In this document: positions 1 through 5,335 of the stretch, piece after piece
Numbering within the stretch: the first letter of the stretch is position 1
How the letters are laid out: each line of letters opens with the position of its first letter
Assembly: GCA_020199975.1 (NCBI GenBank)
Contig: JAIVJP010000335.1
Coordinates: forward strand, 1 to 9,640
DNA length: 9,640 bases
DNA from: Acidobacteriota bacterium
GTDB taxonomy: Bacteria > Acidobacteriota > Blastocatellia > Pyrinomonadales > Pyrinomonadaceae
Direction: 5' to 3'
Program-made: the position numbers and the translations under genes
The notes under the pieces: generated by a model
Databases searched by the model: none
The model's input: only the letters and a program-made list of their open reading frames with translations
Told to the model about the DNA's origin: nothing

Positions 1-72
1 CCCTCTTCCCACACGTTTTTTCTTATGTGTCGATCCCTTGGCGGGACGGACGCTGTTTAGACTGATGGCCAT
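1..72 (-). CDS. rplO: 50S ribosomal protein L15, N-terminal fragment (cut by window edge)
   Basis: First 24 codons of L15, a 50S protein that binds 23S rRNA late in assembly. Translating the minus strand from the ATG at 72 gives MAISLNSVRPAKGSTHKKKR followed by VGRG. This matches the family's start, which reads roughly LNxLxPAxGSxxxxKRVGRG and contains the basic, glycine-rich rRNA-binding tail. The frame is open to the window edge, so the rest of the gene lies outside. An AGGGAG Shine-Dalgarno lies about 8 bases upstream of the ATG. L15 follows L30 in the canonical spc operon, which is the arrangement here. Identification rests on the short N-terminus plus gene order. Confidence 0.93.
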   Translation of the reverse strand, partial: MAISLNSVRPAKGSTHKKKRVGRG

Positions 73-110
73 TGTCTACTCCCTGAGTTCCGATTTTCGA
101 GCGGCGACGA

Positions 111-123
111 CAATCGTGAATCG
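111..123. repeat. Weak CGTGAAT-type remnant between rpmD and rplO
   Basis: The 69-bp gap between rpmD and rplO contains ATCGTGAATCG, about one and a half copies of the CGTGAAT unit seen in larger arrays at 2858-2871, 3483-3503 and 6820-6840. There is no clear facing arm, only a 7-base inverted match (TTTTCGA at 94-100 and TCGAAAA at 121-127). It may be a decayed element, but a sequence this short could be chance. Confidence 0.35.
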
Positions 124-141
124 AAAACTAATCAGATTTCT

Positions 142-387
142 TTACTCAACTATGCGCAACAGGTAAGGCACCTTCGACACTGCCCCACGCATCGAGGGTG
201 AGTCTGGGCGTTCGACGATTTGATTAAGCTTCGTCAGTCCGAGACTTCGCACCATCTGCTTGTGAATTTTCGGCGCTGCTATGAAGCTGCGGTAATACTG
301 AATCCGAATGGTGCTCCCGGCCTGATTCTTTGCTTTAGCAGTTTCGCTTGTCGCCTTTGCTGCGCCGCTCTTTGCCGTTCTGGGCAT
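142..387 (-). CDS. rpmD: 50S ribosomal protein L30 with N-terminal extension
   Basis: L30 is a small 50S protein. The recognisable domain spans about residues 25-81: a beta strand (STIRIQYYRSFIAAP), then the conserved helix region QMVRSLGLTKLNQIVERPDSP and the closing strand RGAVSKVPYLLRIVE. The protein is 81 residues, against about 58-62 usually. The extra 24 N-terminal residues are rich in Ala, Lys, Ser and Thr and look disordered. The ATG at 387 has a GGCGAGG Shine-Dalgarno a few bases upstream, and no internal ATG lies next to the core domain, so the extension is probably real. It sits 47 bp after rpsE and 69 bp before rplO, the standard spc position. Confidence 0.95.
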   Translation of the reverse strand: MPRTAKSGAAKATSETAKAKNQAGSTIRIQYYRSFIAAPKIHKQMVRSLGLTKLNQIVERPDSPSMRGAVSKVPYLLRIVE

Positions 388-434
388 AAAACCTCGCCAT
401 CTGAATTAGAAAGTCTTAATGATACGCGGGATGC

Positions 435-944
435 TCAATTCATCTCTTCAACTTGCTTGCCACGCAGACGCGCCAGCTCCATCGGGTCCTTCATCCGCAG
501 CAGCGCGTCGAACGTCGCGCGCACCACGTTGTGTGGATTGGTGGATCCCAGCACCTTCGTGCGCACGTCGCGCACGCCAACAGCCTGCATGACCGCTCGT
601 ACCGCACCACCGGCGATAACGCCAGTGCCCTCGGAAGCAGGCTTCACCATCACTCGGCCGGCACCAAACTTGCCGGTCAACTGATGCGGCAAAGTGTTGT
701 TAATCAACGGCACGCGAATCAGACTCTTCTTGGCAGCTTCGATCGCTTTCTTGATGGCCAGCGGCACCTCGCGCGCTTTACCCGTGCCGAATCCTACATG
801 ACCTCCCTCGTCGCCAACGACCACCAGTGCGGCAAACGAAAGATTCTTACCGCCCTTGACTACTTTGGTGACCCGATTGATGGAAATCACCTGGTCCTTA
901 AGATCTAAGCCCTGCGCCGGAATACGTTGCTTTGGTTGTCTCAT
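435..944 (-). CDS. rpsE: 30S ribosomal protein S5
   Basis: S5 is a 30S protein on the solvent side near the mRNA entry and the decoding region; it contributes to translational accuracy. The 169-residue product is full length. The N-terminal double-stranded-RNA-binding-like domain shows NRVTKVVKGGKNLSFAALVV (residues 23-42) and the glycine-rich GGHVGFGTGKAREVP (47-61). The C-terminal domain has GRVMVKPASEGTGVIAGGAV (96-115) and LGSTNPHNVVRAT (132-144). The ATG at 944 overlaps the rplR stop codon in the sequence ATGA, a classic coupling arrangement. The upstream region is A-rich with no strong Shine-Dalgarno, so re-initiation after rplR is likely. Confidence 0.98.
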   Translation of the reverse strand: MRQPKQRIPAQGLDLKDQVISINRVTKVVKGGKNLSFAALVVVGDEGGHVGFGTGKAREVPLAIKKAIEAAKKSLIRVPLINNTLPHQLTGKFGAGRVMVKPASEGTGVIAGGAVRAVMQAVGVRDVRTKVLGSTNPHNVVRATFDALLRMKDPMELARLRGKQVEEMN

Positions 945-1396
945 TGCTGTTCTTTGTCTTTCTTACGCTTCTTTTCTGGTTTCTGAGCCGGCTCTGCTTC
1001 CTGTGCCGAGCTCTCATCGGCCGGCGCGATGGCCTCATTCTTATTCAATCCAGCCGCTCTAGCCGCATCAGTCAGGGCCTTGATGCGTCCATGATAAAGA
1101 TAGCCGCCGCGATCAAAGACTACATGTTCGATTCCCTTGGCAAGAGCCCGTTCTGCGATAGCTTTCCCCACCCGACGCGCGGCATCGACGTTTCCGCCAC
1201 GGGCACCCCGCAAGTCCTTTTCAGTCGTCGAGGCTGAAACAATGGTCTGTCCCTGGTAGTCGTCGATCACCTGCGCGTAAATGTGACTCAGGCTCCGATA
1301 GACAGCCAGGCGCGGTCTCTCAGTACTACCTCTGACTTTGCGGCGAATGCGCTTATGAATCGCCGCGCGGACTACTGCTCTGCTCGTATTTGCCAT
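941..1396 (-). CDS. rplR: 50S ribosomal protein L18 with charged C-terminal tail
   Basis: L18 binds 5S rRNA and, with L5, anchors it in the central protuberance of the 50S subunit. The core (about residues 10-118) shows the family hallmarks: an HKRIRRKVRGSTERPRLAVY N-terminal segment, SLSHIYAQVIDD, and the end region VVFDRGGYLYHGRIKALTDA plus ARAAGL. Typical L18 stops there at about 117-122 residues. This protein continues for about 33 more residues with an Ala/Glu stretch followed by Lys-rich KPEKKRKKDKEQQ. The ATG at 1396 has a GAGGAG Shine-Dalgarno about 3 bases upstream. The last codons overlap rpsE by 4 bases. The tail is not conserved in the family and is probably disordered. Confidence 0.97.
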   Translation of the reverse strand: MANTSRAVVRAAIHKRIRRKVRGSTERPRLAVYRSLSHIYAQVIDDYQGQTIVSASTTEKDLRGARGGNVDAARRVGKAIAERALAKGIEHVVFDRGGYLYHGRIKALTDAARAAGLNKNEAIAPADESSAQEAEPAQKPEKKRKKDKEQQ

Positions 1397-1406
1397 GTCT
1401 CCTCAT

Positions 1407-1523
1407 TTCCAATTGCCGATTGCCAATTGCCAATTCGCAATTCAGTATCAGTTCTCAGCTTCACTTCCGATCGGCGGAATCCCTTTCATCTCGTTGGCAA
1501 TTGGCAATCGGAAATCGGAAATC
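1407..1523. repeat. Heptamer inverted element, rplF-rplR gap
   Basis: This element fills nearly all of the 132-bp gap between rplF and rplR, the largest gap in the window. One arm (1407-1443) is built of TTGCCAA/TTGCCGA-type heptamers. The other (1494-1523) reads TTGGCAATTGGCAATCGG followed by AAATCGGAAATC, the same units in reverse complement. The two arms could pair over GCCAATTGCCAAT against the facing repeats, around a non-repetitive centre of about 50 bp (1444-1493). In mRNA order it starts 5 bases after the rplF stop and ends just before the rplR ribosome-binding site. Confidence 0.85.
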
Positions 1524-1528
1524 TAAAA

Positions 1529-2089
1529 CTATTTGCCTGTCTTCCCAGGTTTCAACTTAATAGCTACGCCGGCGTAGCGAATGCCCTTGCCTTTGTAGGC
1601 ATCAGGCTTCCGCAGCTGGTGCATCTCCGCGGCCACCTGGCCCAGCTGCTGCTTATCAATGCTCGCCAGCGTTAAGGTCGTCTGATACTGCTGGATGTTA
1701 CCTTTGGTCGTCAGACGCTCGGCCTTGGCTTCCATACCCTCCGGCAAGGGAAATTCGATCGGTTGTGAGTAGCCCAGCGAGAATACGATTTTCTTGCTCT
1801 GCACATCCGCTTTGTAGCCTACACCCACCAAATCCATCTGAGTCGTGAAGCCCTTGGTGACTCCGATAATGGCGTTGTTAGCCAACGCTCGGGCCAGGCC
1901 ATGCAGGGCCGCCAGATCATCAGAAGTGCGCTCAGCGCGTAGATCGTCGCCGTCGAGCTTGAAACTGATGCCCTGCGGAATCGGCGTCTTCAAAGTGCCT
2001 TTCGGACCTTTGACCTCGAGCTCTCGCTCGTGAATCGTGACGGTCACGCCTTTCGGCAACGTGATCGCTTTTTTCCCAATTCGAGACAT
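1529..2089 (-). CDS. rplF: 50S ribosomal protein L6
   Basis: L6 binds 23S rRNA near the sarcin-ricin loop and the factor-binding region. The 186-residue product is about the usual length. It starts with the canonical MSRIGKKAITLPKGVTVTI and has the first-domain motif EVKGPKGTLKTPIPQGI. The second repeat of the fold contains VGVGYKADVQSKKIVFSLGY, and the protein ends in the family signature KPDAYKGKGIRYAGVAIKLK. The ATG at 2089 has only a modest upstream GGT-containing purine stretch. It lies between rpsH and rplR, as in other spc operons, and both flanking gaps carry repeat elements. Confidence 0.98.
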   Translation of the reverse strand: MSRIGKKAITLPKGVTVTIHERELEVKGPKGTLKTPIPQGISFKLDGDDLRAERTSDDLAALHGLARALANNAIIGVTKGFTTQMDLVGVGYKADVQSKKIVFSLGYSQPIEFPLPEGMEAKAERLTTKGNIQQYQTTLTLASIDKQQLGQVAAEMHQLRKPDAYKGKGIRYAGVAIKLKPGKTGK

Positions 2090-2102
2090 AGCGTTTTACC
2101 TA

Positions 2103-2176
2103 TTTCCGATTGCCAATTGCCAATGCCGATTTGGAGACTCAATCCTCGATGCCTTTTCGAACGACAATTGGCAATC
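2103..2176. repeat. Heptamer inverted element with shared core, rpsH-rplF gap
   Basis: The 87-bp gap between rpsH and rplF carries a perfect 12-bp inverted repeat: GATTGCCAATTG at 2108-2119 and CAATTGGCAATC at 2165-2176, separated by 45 bp. The right arm abuts the rpsH stop codon (2177-2179). The segment from 2130 to 2175, including AGACTC, TCCTCGATG, CTTTTC and CGACAAT, is closely similar to 5361-5406 in the rpsC-rplP gap (about 39 of 46 positions by eye). The two gaps therefore hold copies of one element. Confidence 0.88.
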
Positions 2177-2569
2177 CTAATAAATCTGCGCCAACAACTC
2201 TCCGCCCACATTTTCGCGGCGCGCGGCCTTGCCGCTCATCAGCCCCTTGGAGGTAGAGACGATGTTTACGCCATAGCCACCGAGCACTTTTGGAATCTCA
2301 CCTGACCCGACGTAAACGCGCCTCCCGGGACGGGAGATTCGTTCCAGATGCGTGATTGACGAAGTGCCGCGAGCGTCATAACGCAAGAAGATGCGGATGG
2401 TCCGTTTCAGGCCCTCGCCCTTCACCACAAAATTATTTATGTAGCCCTCTTCTTTTAAGATCCGGGCGATCTCAAGCTTGAGCGTGGAGGCCGGGATATC
2501 CACACGCGAGTGCTTTGCCGCGATGGCATTGCGGATCCGCGTCAACATATCGGCAATGGGATCAGTCAT
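2177..2569 (-). CDS. rpsH: 30S ribosomal protein S8
   Basis: S8 is a primary 16S rRNA-binding protein of the 30S platform; in Escherichia coli it also represses spc operon translation. The 130-residue product is full length. It begins MTDPIADMLTRIRNAIAAKH, has the N-terminal domain motif RILKEEGYI, and ends with the RNA-binding signature VSTSKGLMSGKAARRENVGG. The ATG at 2569 is preceded by a GGAG Shine-Dalgarno about 7 bases away. The gene lies between rpsN and rplF as expected. S8 autoregulation is possible by analogy, but I could not identify its target site here. Confidence 0.98.
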   Translation of the reverse strand: MTDPIADMLTRIRNAIAAKHSRVDIPASTLKLEIARILKEEGYINNFVVKGEGLKRTIRIFLRYDARGTSSITHLERISRPGRRVYVGSGEIPKVLGGYGVNIVSTSKGLMSGKAARRENVGGELLAQIY

Positions 2570-2579
2570 CTAAAACTCC

Positions 2580-2650
2580 ATTTTCAATTGCCAAATGCCA
2601 ATTGCCAATTGATTCCGAAATCGGAAATCGGCAATTGAAAATCGGCAAAT
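2580..2650. repeat. Heptamer inverted element, rpsN-rpsH gap
   Basis: The 85-bp gap holds a perfect 13-bp inverted repeat, ATTTTCAATTGCC (2580-2592) and GGCAATTGAAAAT (2630-2642), with a 37-bp interior. The interior contains further units of the same kind: AATGCCAATTGCCAATTG on one side and CGAAATCGGAAATCGG on the other. Almost every base of the gap belongs to a 7-base unit, with little unique core. On the mRNA side it ends next to the rpsH Shine-Dalgarno. Confidence 0.87.
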
Positions 2651-2654
2651 GACA

Positions 2655-2840
2655 CTACCAACTCGATTTAACGACCCCGGGAATCTGTCCCAAGAGCGCC
2701 AATTCGCGAAAGCAGATACGGCACAAATTAAACTTGCGCAGATAGCCGCGTGGGCGACCACAGCGCTTACAGCGAGTGTAAGCACGCACGGCAAACTTCG
2801 GTTTGCGGTTCGCTTTCGCAATCAGTGATTTCTTTGCCAT
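2655..2840 (-). CDS. rpsN: 30S ribosomal protein S14, zinc-binding short type
   Basis: S14 is a 30S head protein that assembles late and contacts the 3' major domain of 16S rRNA. The 61-residue product is the short type: Cys24-x2-Cys27 and Cys40-x2-Cys43 form a complete four-cysteine zinc site (YTRCKRCGRPRGYLRKFNLC then RICF). It ends in the family's GQIPGVVKSSW. It starts MAKKSLIAK at the ATG at 2840. No Shine-Dalgarno is visible upstream (ACGAAACTAATCT), which is unusual here. It follows rplE and precedes rpsH. Long zinc-free S14 paralogs exist in some genomes; this copy retains the metal site. Confidence 0.98.
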   Translation of the reverse strand: MAKKSLIAKANRKPKFAVRAYTRCKRCGRPRGYLRKFNLCRICFRELALLGQIPGVVKSSW

Positions 2841-2857
2841 AGATTAGTTTCGTTAAC

Positions 2858-2916
2858 CGTAAATCGTGAATATTAAATCGTGAGCTAATAGACGCAGCGA
2901 TTTAATCACGATTTAA
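2858..2916. repeat. CGTAAAT/CGTGAAT heptamer hairpin, rplE-rpsN gap
   Basis: The 88-bp gap contains CGTAAAT (2858-2864) and CGTGAAT (2865-2871), then TTAAATCGTGA (2873-2883), which is perfectly inverted at 2906-2916 (TCACGATTTAA) across a 22-base loop. The loop also contains another CGATTTA unit. In RNA this is the tightest predicted hairpin of the set. It lies between the rplE stop and the rpsN start, close to the region where rpsN lacks a Shine-Dalgarno. Confidence 0.85.
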
Positions 2917-2928
2917 GATACACGGCAG

Positions 2929-3471
2929 TTATTGCCTGAACGGCATCCCCAAACCCTTCAACAGCGCCCGTGCCTGCTCATCGTCACGCGCGGTAGTTAC
3001 GATCGAGATGTTCATGCCGCGCAATTTGTCGACTTTATTAAAATCGATTTCCGGAAAGATCAGTTGCTCACGCACACCAATCGTGTAATTGCCGCGGCCA
3101 TCGAAGGCTTTGGGAGAGACTCCGCGAAAGTCTCTCACGCGAGGTAAAGCGATCGACACCAACCGATCCAGAAACTCGTACATTCGGTCGCCGCGAAGCG
3201 TGACCATCGTGCCAATGGGCATTCCCTGACGCAGCTTGAAGGATGCAATCGATTTCTTTGCCTTGGTAATCACGGGCTTCTGGCCCACGATTGCCCGCAG
3301 CTCATCCGCTGCGGTATCAAGGATCTTGGCATTCGCTATTGCTTCGCCCATGCCCATGTTGATCACGATTTTCTCAACCCGCGGTATAGCCATCGGGTTC
3401 TTGATGCTGAACTCTTTGGCGATTGCCGGAGCAACCTCTTTCTGATATCGCTCTTTTAACCTTGCCGCCAT
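2929..3471 (-). CDS. rplE: 50S ribosomal protein L5
   Basis: L5 binds 5S rRNA, sits in the central protuberance and contacts the P-site tRNA and S13. From the ATG at 3471 the product is 180 residues, the family's normal length. It has RLKERYQKEVAPAIAKEF at the N-terminus, IPRVEKIVINMGMGEA, the motif GQKPVITKAKKSIASFKLR, and the signature ALPRVRDFRGVSPKAFDGRG followed by NYTIGVREQLIFPEI. The frame could open upstream at a TTG (3495), but the ATG at 3471 follows GAGGAAGGAAAA, a strong Shine-Dalgarno, and matches the family start, so I chose it. It sits between rplX and rpsN. Confidence 0.97.
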   Translation of the reverse strand: MAARLKERYQKEVAPAIAKEFSIKNPMAIPRVEKIVINMGMGEAIANAKILDTAADELRAIVGQKPVITKAKKSIASFKLRQGMPIGTMVTLRGDRMYEFLDRLVSIALPRVRDFRGVSPKAFDGRGNYTIGVREQLIFPEIDFNKVDKLRGMNISIVTTARDDEQARALLKGLGMPFRQ

Positions 3472-3483
3472 TTTTCCTTCCTC
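3472..3483 (-). promoter_or_regulatory. Ribosome-binding site of rplE
   Basis: On the minus strand the bases just before the ATG at 3471 read GAGGAAGGAAAA. The GAGGAAGG core is well placed for 16S rRNA pairing and settles the start choice against the upstream in-frame TTG. The site touches the edge of the repeat array that begins at 3483. Confidence 0.8.
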
Positions 3484-3555
3484 GTAAATCGTCAATCGTG
3501 AATCGTAGACTTGCGGTTTAAGTAGCTTTATGTTGTTACCGATTTACGGTTTACG
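3483..3555. repeat. CGTNAAT heptamer inverted element, rplX-rplE gap
   Basis: One arm is three consecutive heptamers, CGTAAAT CGTCAAT CGTGAAT (3483-3503). The other is CGATTTA CGGTTTA CG (3540-3555), the reverse-complement type. CGTAAATCG (3483-3491) and CGATTTACG (3540-3548) form a perfect 9-bp inverted repeat. The central 36 bases are unique. The element runs from the rplX stop codon (3556-3558) up to the rplE ribosome-binding site. Confidence 0.85.
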
Positions 3556-3891
3556 CTATTTCTCAATTGAGTGTCCGCTGGTGGCCGCCACGCGAGTCTT
3601 CGAACCGTCGACTTCAAGGTGATACTTTATCCGCGTAGGTTTGCCGGACTGCGGATCGATCAACTGCACGTTGGAAATATCGATGAAAGCTTCCTTTTCG
3701 ATAATACCGCCCCCCCGGTTGCTCTGCGGATTGGCCCGCTGATGGCGTTTGATTATGCCGGCGCCTTCAATCTTGATCTTCCCCTTCGTGGGGGCCACTT
3801 CCAAGACCCGGCCACGCTTACCCTTGTCGCGGCCAGCGATGATCTCTACCTGATCGTTCTTCTTAATCTTTGAGCGCTTGATTCCAGCCAT
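3556..3891 (-). CDS. rplX: 50S ribosomal protein L24
   Basis: L24 is one of the two proteins that initiate 50S assembly, and it lies near the peptide tunnel exit. The 111-residue product carries the KOW motif at about residues 12-31 (NDQVEIIAGRDKGKRGRVLE). The loop IIKRHQRANPQSNRGGGIIE and the strand EAFIDISNVQLIDPQSGKPT are typical of bacterial L24. Length is slightly above the usual 100-105 because of a short C-terminal tail. The ATG at 3891 is 3 bases after the rplN stop, with its Shine-Dalgarno inside the end of rplN, so the two are likely coupled. Confidence 0.97.
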   Translation of the reverse strand: MAGIKRSKIKKNDQVEIIAGRDKGKRGRVLEVAPTKGKIKIEGAGIIKRHQRANPQSNRGGGIIEKEAFIDISNVQLIDPQSGKPTRIKYHLEVDGSKTRVAATSGHSIEK

Positions 3892-3894
3892 CTC

Positions 3895-4263
3895 TTAAAT
3901 CACCTCCGGCGCAAGCGAAACTATCTTCATGAAGTTTTTGTCGCGCAGTTCCCTCGCCACCGGTCCGAATACGCGCGTGCCGATCGGGGTTCCATCTTCT
4001 TTTATCAACACCGCGGCGTTCTGATCAAAACGAATATAGGTGCCGTCTTTGCGGCGGACCTCCTTGCGCGTCCGCACGATTACCGCATCCTGCACGGTGC
4101 CCTTCTTAATAGTGCCGTCAGGCGATGCCTCTTTAACGGTCACCTTGATCCGATCACCAAGGCTGGCAATCTTTCCGGTGGATCCGCCAATAGGCATGAT
4201 CATCTCTACCCGGCGCGCACCTGAATTGTCGGCAACCTCAAGCGAGGTCTGCATCTGTATCAT
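3895..4263 (-). CDS. rplN: 50S ribosomal protein L14
   Basis: L14 is a highly conserved 50S protein that contacts 16S rRNA in an intersubunit bridge and is the binding site of silencing factor RsfS. The 122-residue product is exactly the family length. It starts MIQMQTSLEVADNSGARRVE, includes GDRIKVTVKEASPDGTIKKG and the signature VRRKDGTYIRFDQNAAVLI, and ends GTRVFGPVARELRDKNFMKI plus VSLAPEVI. The ATG at 4263 has GAGGTAAGGAC directly upstream. It is conventionally the first gene of the spc operon, but no promoter is recognisable in the rpsQ-rplN gap, which is repeat-filled. Confidence 0.99.
   Translation of the reverse strand: MIQMQTSLEVADNSGARRVEMIMPIGGSTGKIASLGDRIKVTVKEASPDGTIKKGTVQDAVIVRTRKEVRRKDGTYIRFDQNAAVLIKEDGTPIGTRVFGPVARELRDKNFMKIVSLAPEVI
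3900..3907 (-). promoter_or_regulatory. Ribosome-binding site of rplX inside rplN
   Basis: The last codons of rplN read GGAGGTGATT then TAA. GGAGGTGA is fully complementary to the anti-Shine-Dalgarno UCACCUCC and lies 8 bases before the rplX ATG. It is the best ribosome-binding site in the window and overlaps coding sequence. Confidence 0.85.
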
Positions 4264-4275
4264 GTCCTTACCTCA

Positions 4276-4353
4276 TTTCGGATTGCGAATTTTGAATTGC
4301 GGATTTTTCAAACTCTGTGCAAATCCAAAATCCGAATTTCGAAATTCGAAATT
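4276..4353. repeat. GAATTTC/CGGATTT-type repeat element, rpsQ-rplN gap
   Basis: This repeat fills most of the 90-bp gap between rpsQ and rplN. One side has CGGATTG CGAATTT TGAATTG CGGATTT units (4279-4306). The other has AAAATCCG (4327-4334) and GAATTTCGAAATTCG units up to the rpsQ stop. CGGATTTT (4300-4307) and AAAATCCG (4327-4334) form an 8-bp inverted repeat, and GAATTTCGAAATTC (4334-4347) is a perfect 14-bp palindrome. The unit is related to that of the array at 8136-8169. Confidence 0.83.
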
Positions 4354-4668
4354 CTACTTCGCCGCCTTTTGCACTATCTCCATCACCCGCCACCGCTTCT
4401 TCGCAGACAAAGGCCGTGTCTCCACAATGCGCACCTTGTCGCCCACGGTGGCCCCGAGTTCGTCGTGGGCCATGAACTTGGAGGTGCGGCGAACGTAACG
4501 TCGATACCTTGTGTGCAGCACCAGCCGGTCGACTCGAACCACCACCGTCTTCTTCATCTTGTCGGAAAAAACAACTCCGACTTTCTGCGAACGATGCGCG
4601 CGCTTGGCCGCGGTTTTAGTTATTTTCGCCTGCGGTGAATTCGTTTTGTCTTCCTGCTTCTCTTCCAT
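4354..4668 (-). CDS. rpsQ: 30S ribosomal protein S17 with N-terminal extension
   Basis: S17 is a primary 16S rRNA-binding protein of the 30S body with an OB fold. The core covers about residues 24-100: RSQKVGVVFSDKMKKTVVVR, then LVLHTRYRRYVRRTSKFMAH, GDKVRIVETRPLSAKKRWRV and MEIVQKA. A Lys/Gln-rich N-terminal extension of about 24 residues precedes it. Two starts are possible: a GTG at 4677 (107 residues) with no clear Shine-Dalgarno, or this ATG at 4668, preceded by GGGTGA five bases away. I prefer the ATG. The gene follows rpmC, whose 3' end appears disturbed. Confidence 0.95.
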   Translation of the reverse strand: MEEKQEDKTNSPQAKITKTAAKRAHRSQKVGVVFSDKMKKTVVVRVDRLVLHTRYRRYVRRTSKFMAHDELGATVGDKVRIVETRPLSAKKRWRVMEIVQKAAK

Positions 4669-4712
4669 TCTTTTCACCCACTAGCACAAACTCGGGTCCG
4701 TGATTTTATCGT

Positions 4713-4895
4713 TTACGGGCGACTCAACCCCGGTCTTAACCTGCCTGCGGTTGTCGTTGCCGAGCCAGTGTTTGTATCGCCGAGCGCGAGCTTAAACTTC
4801 AAACGAAAGAGCGACTCTTTCAAGCGTGCAGTCTCAGCCTGCAATTCCTCTTCCGACAAATCACGATATTTATCCAACTCTTCGCGACGCTTCAT
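4713..4895 (-). CDS. rpmC: 50S ribosomal protein L29, C-terminus probably frame-disrupted
   Basis: L29 is a small two-helix 50S protein at the tunnel exit, part of the docking site for trigger factor and SRP. The first 40 or so residues are clear L29: LDKYRDLSEEELQAETARLK and ESLFRLKFKLALGDTNT. After that the family expects a second helix resembling RRDIARVKTVL, but this frame reads GSATTTAGRLRPGLSRP and stops at 60 residues. Another minus-strand frame over the same bases gives NRRQVKTGVESP and runs to a stop at 4681-4683, just 3 bases before the GTG at 4677. A small indel, biological or an assembly error, is therefore likely. The ATG overlaps the rplP stop (TAATG) and has a strong AAGGAGG site. 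Confidence 0.88.
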   Translation of the reverse strand: MKRREELDKYRDLSEEELQAETARLKESLFRLKFKLALGDTNTGSATTTAGRLRPGLSRP

Positions 4896-5323
4896 TAAAT
4901 CGCGCCTCCTTCCTGATCGGCGCGCCGAACAAACTTCGTTTTGATTGGAAGTTTCGCTTGCGCCAGACGCATAGCTTCGCGGGCTGTAGGCTCGTCGACA
5001 CCCTCAATCTCATAAAGAATGCGACCCGGCTTAACAACTGCTACCCAATACTCCGGCGCCCCTTTGCCCTTGCCCATACGCGTTTCAGCCGGTTTCTTCG
5101 TCACCGGTTTATCTGGAAACATCCGGATCCAGATCTTGCCACCGCGCTTGATGTGCCGGGTCATGGCAATACGAGCGGCCTCAATCTGACGATCCGTGAT
5201 CCAGGCGGGCTCCAAACACTTGAGCCCGTATTCACCGAAGCTGATCTCGCTGCCACGAGTGGCAACACCGGTCATGCGTCCGCGCATTTGCTTTCGGTGC
5301 TTAACTTTCTTCGGCATCAACAT
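4895..5323 (-). CDS. rplP: 50S ribosomal protein L16
   Basis: L16 lies beside the A site of the 50S subunit, contacts tRNA and helps shape the peptidyl transferase environment. The 142-residue product is complete. It starts MLMPKKVKHRKQMRGRMTGV, then has the signature GGKIWIRMFPDKPVTKKPAE and RMGKGKGAPEYWVAVVKPGR. Arg82 in AETRMGKGKG corresponds to Arg81 of E. coli L16, the position hydroxylated by RoxA there. The ATG at 5323 has only a distant GGA upstream. The stop codon overlaps the rpmC start by one base. It follows rpsC as in all S10 operons. Confidence 0.98.
   Translation of the reverse strand: MLMPKKVKHRKQMRGRMTGVATRGSEISFGEYGLKCLEPAWITDRQIEAARIAMTRHIKRGGKIWIRMFPDKPVTKKPAETRMGKGKGAPEYWVAVVKPGRILYEIEGVDEPTAREAMRLAQAKLPIKTKFVRRADQEGGAI
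4907..4913 (-). promoter_or_regulatory. Ribosome-binding site of rpmC inside rplP
   Basis: The last codons of rplP contain AAGGAGG, about 11 bases before the rpmC ATG. With the TAATG stop/start overlap this points to translational coupling of L16 and L29. Confidence 0.75.
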
Positions 5324-5335
5324 AATTGTTTATCC

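Noticed and set aside
220..684. Plus-strand open frame over rpmD and rpsE
   Set aside because: Antisense shadow of two genes and their gap; the product resembles no protein I know.
453..908. Plus-strand open frame opposite rpsE
   Set aside because: It is the antisense shadow of a clearly conserved S5 gene, with no family resemblance and no plausible ribosome-binding site context.
2570..2821. Minus-strand open frame overlapping rpsN in another frame
   Set aside because: Out of frame with the conserved zinc-type S14 and ending within the repeat element; it is an overlap artefact.
2873..2916. Rho-independent terminator
   Set aside because: The stem is AT-rich and is not followed by a U-run on the minus strand, and essential genes of the same operon continue directly downstream.
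3472..3495. Upstream TTG start for rplE giving 188 residues
   Set aside because: It would place the start inside the heptamer array, and the ATG at 3471 has a strong Shine-Dalgarno and matches the family's normal N-terminus and length.
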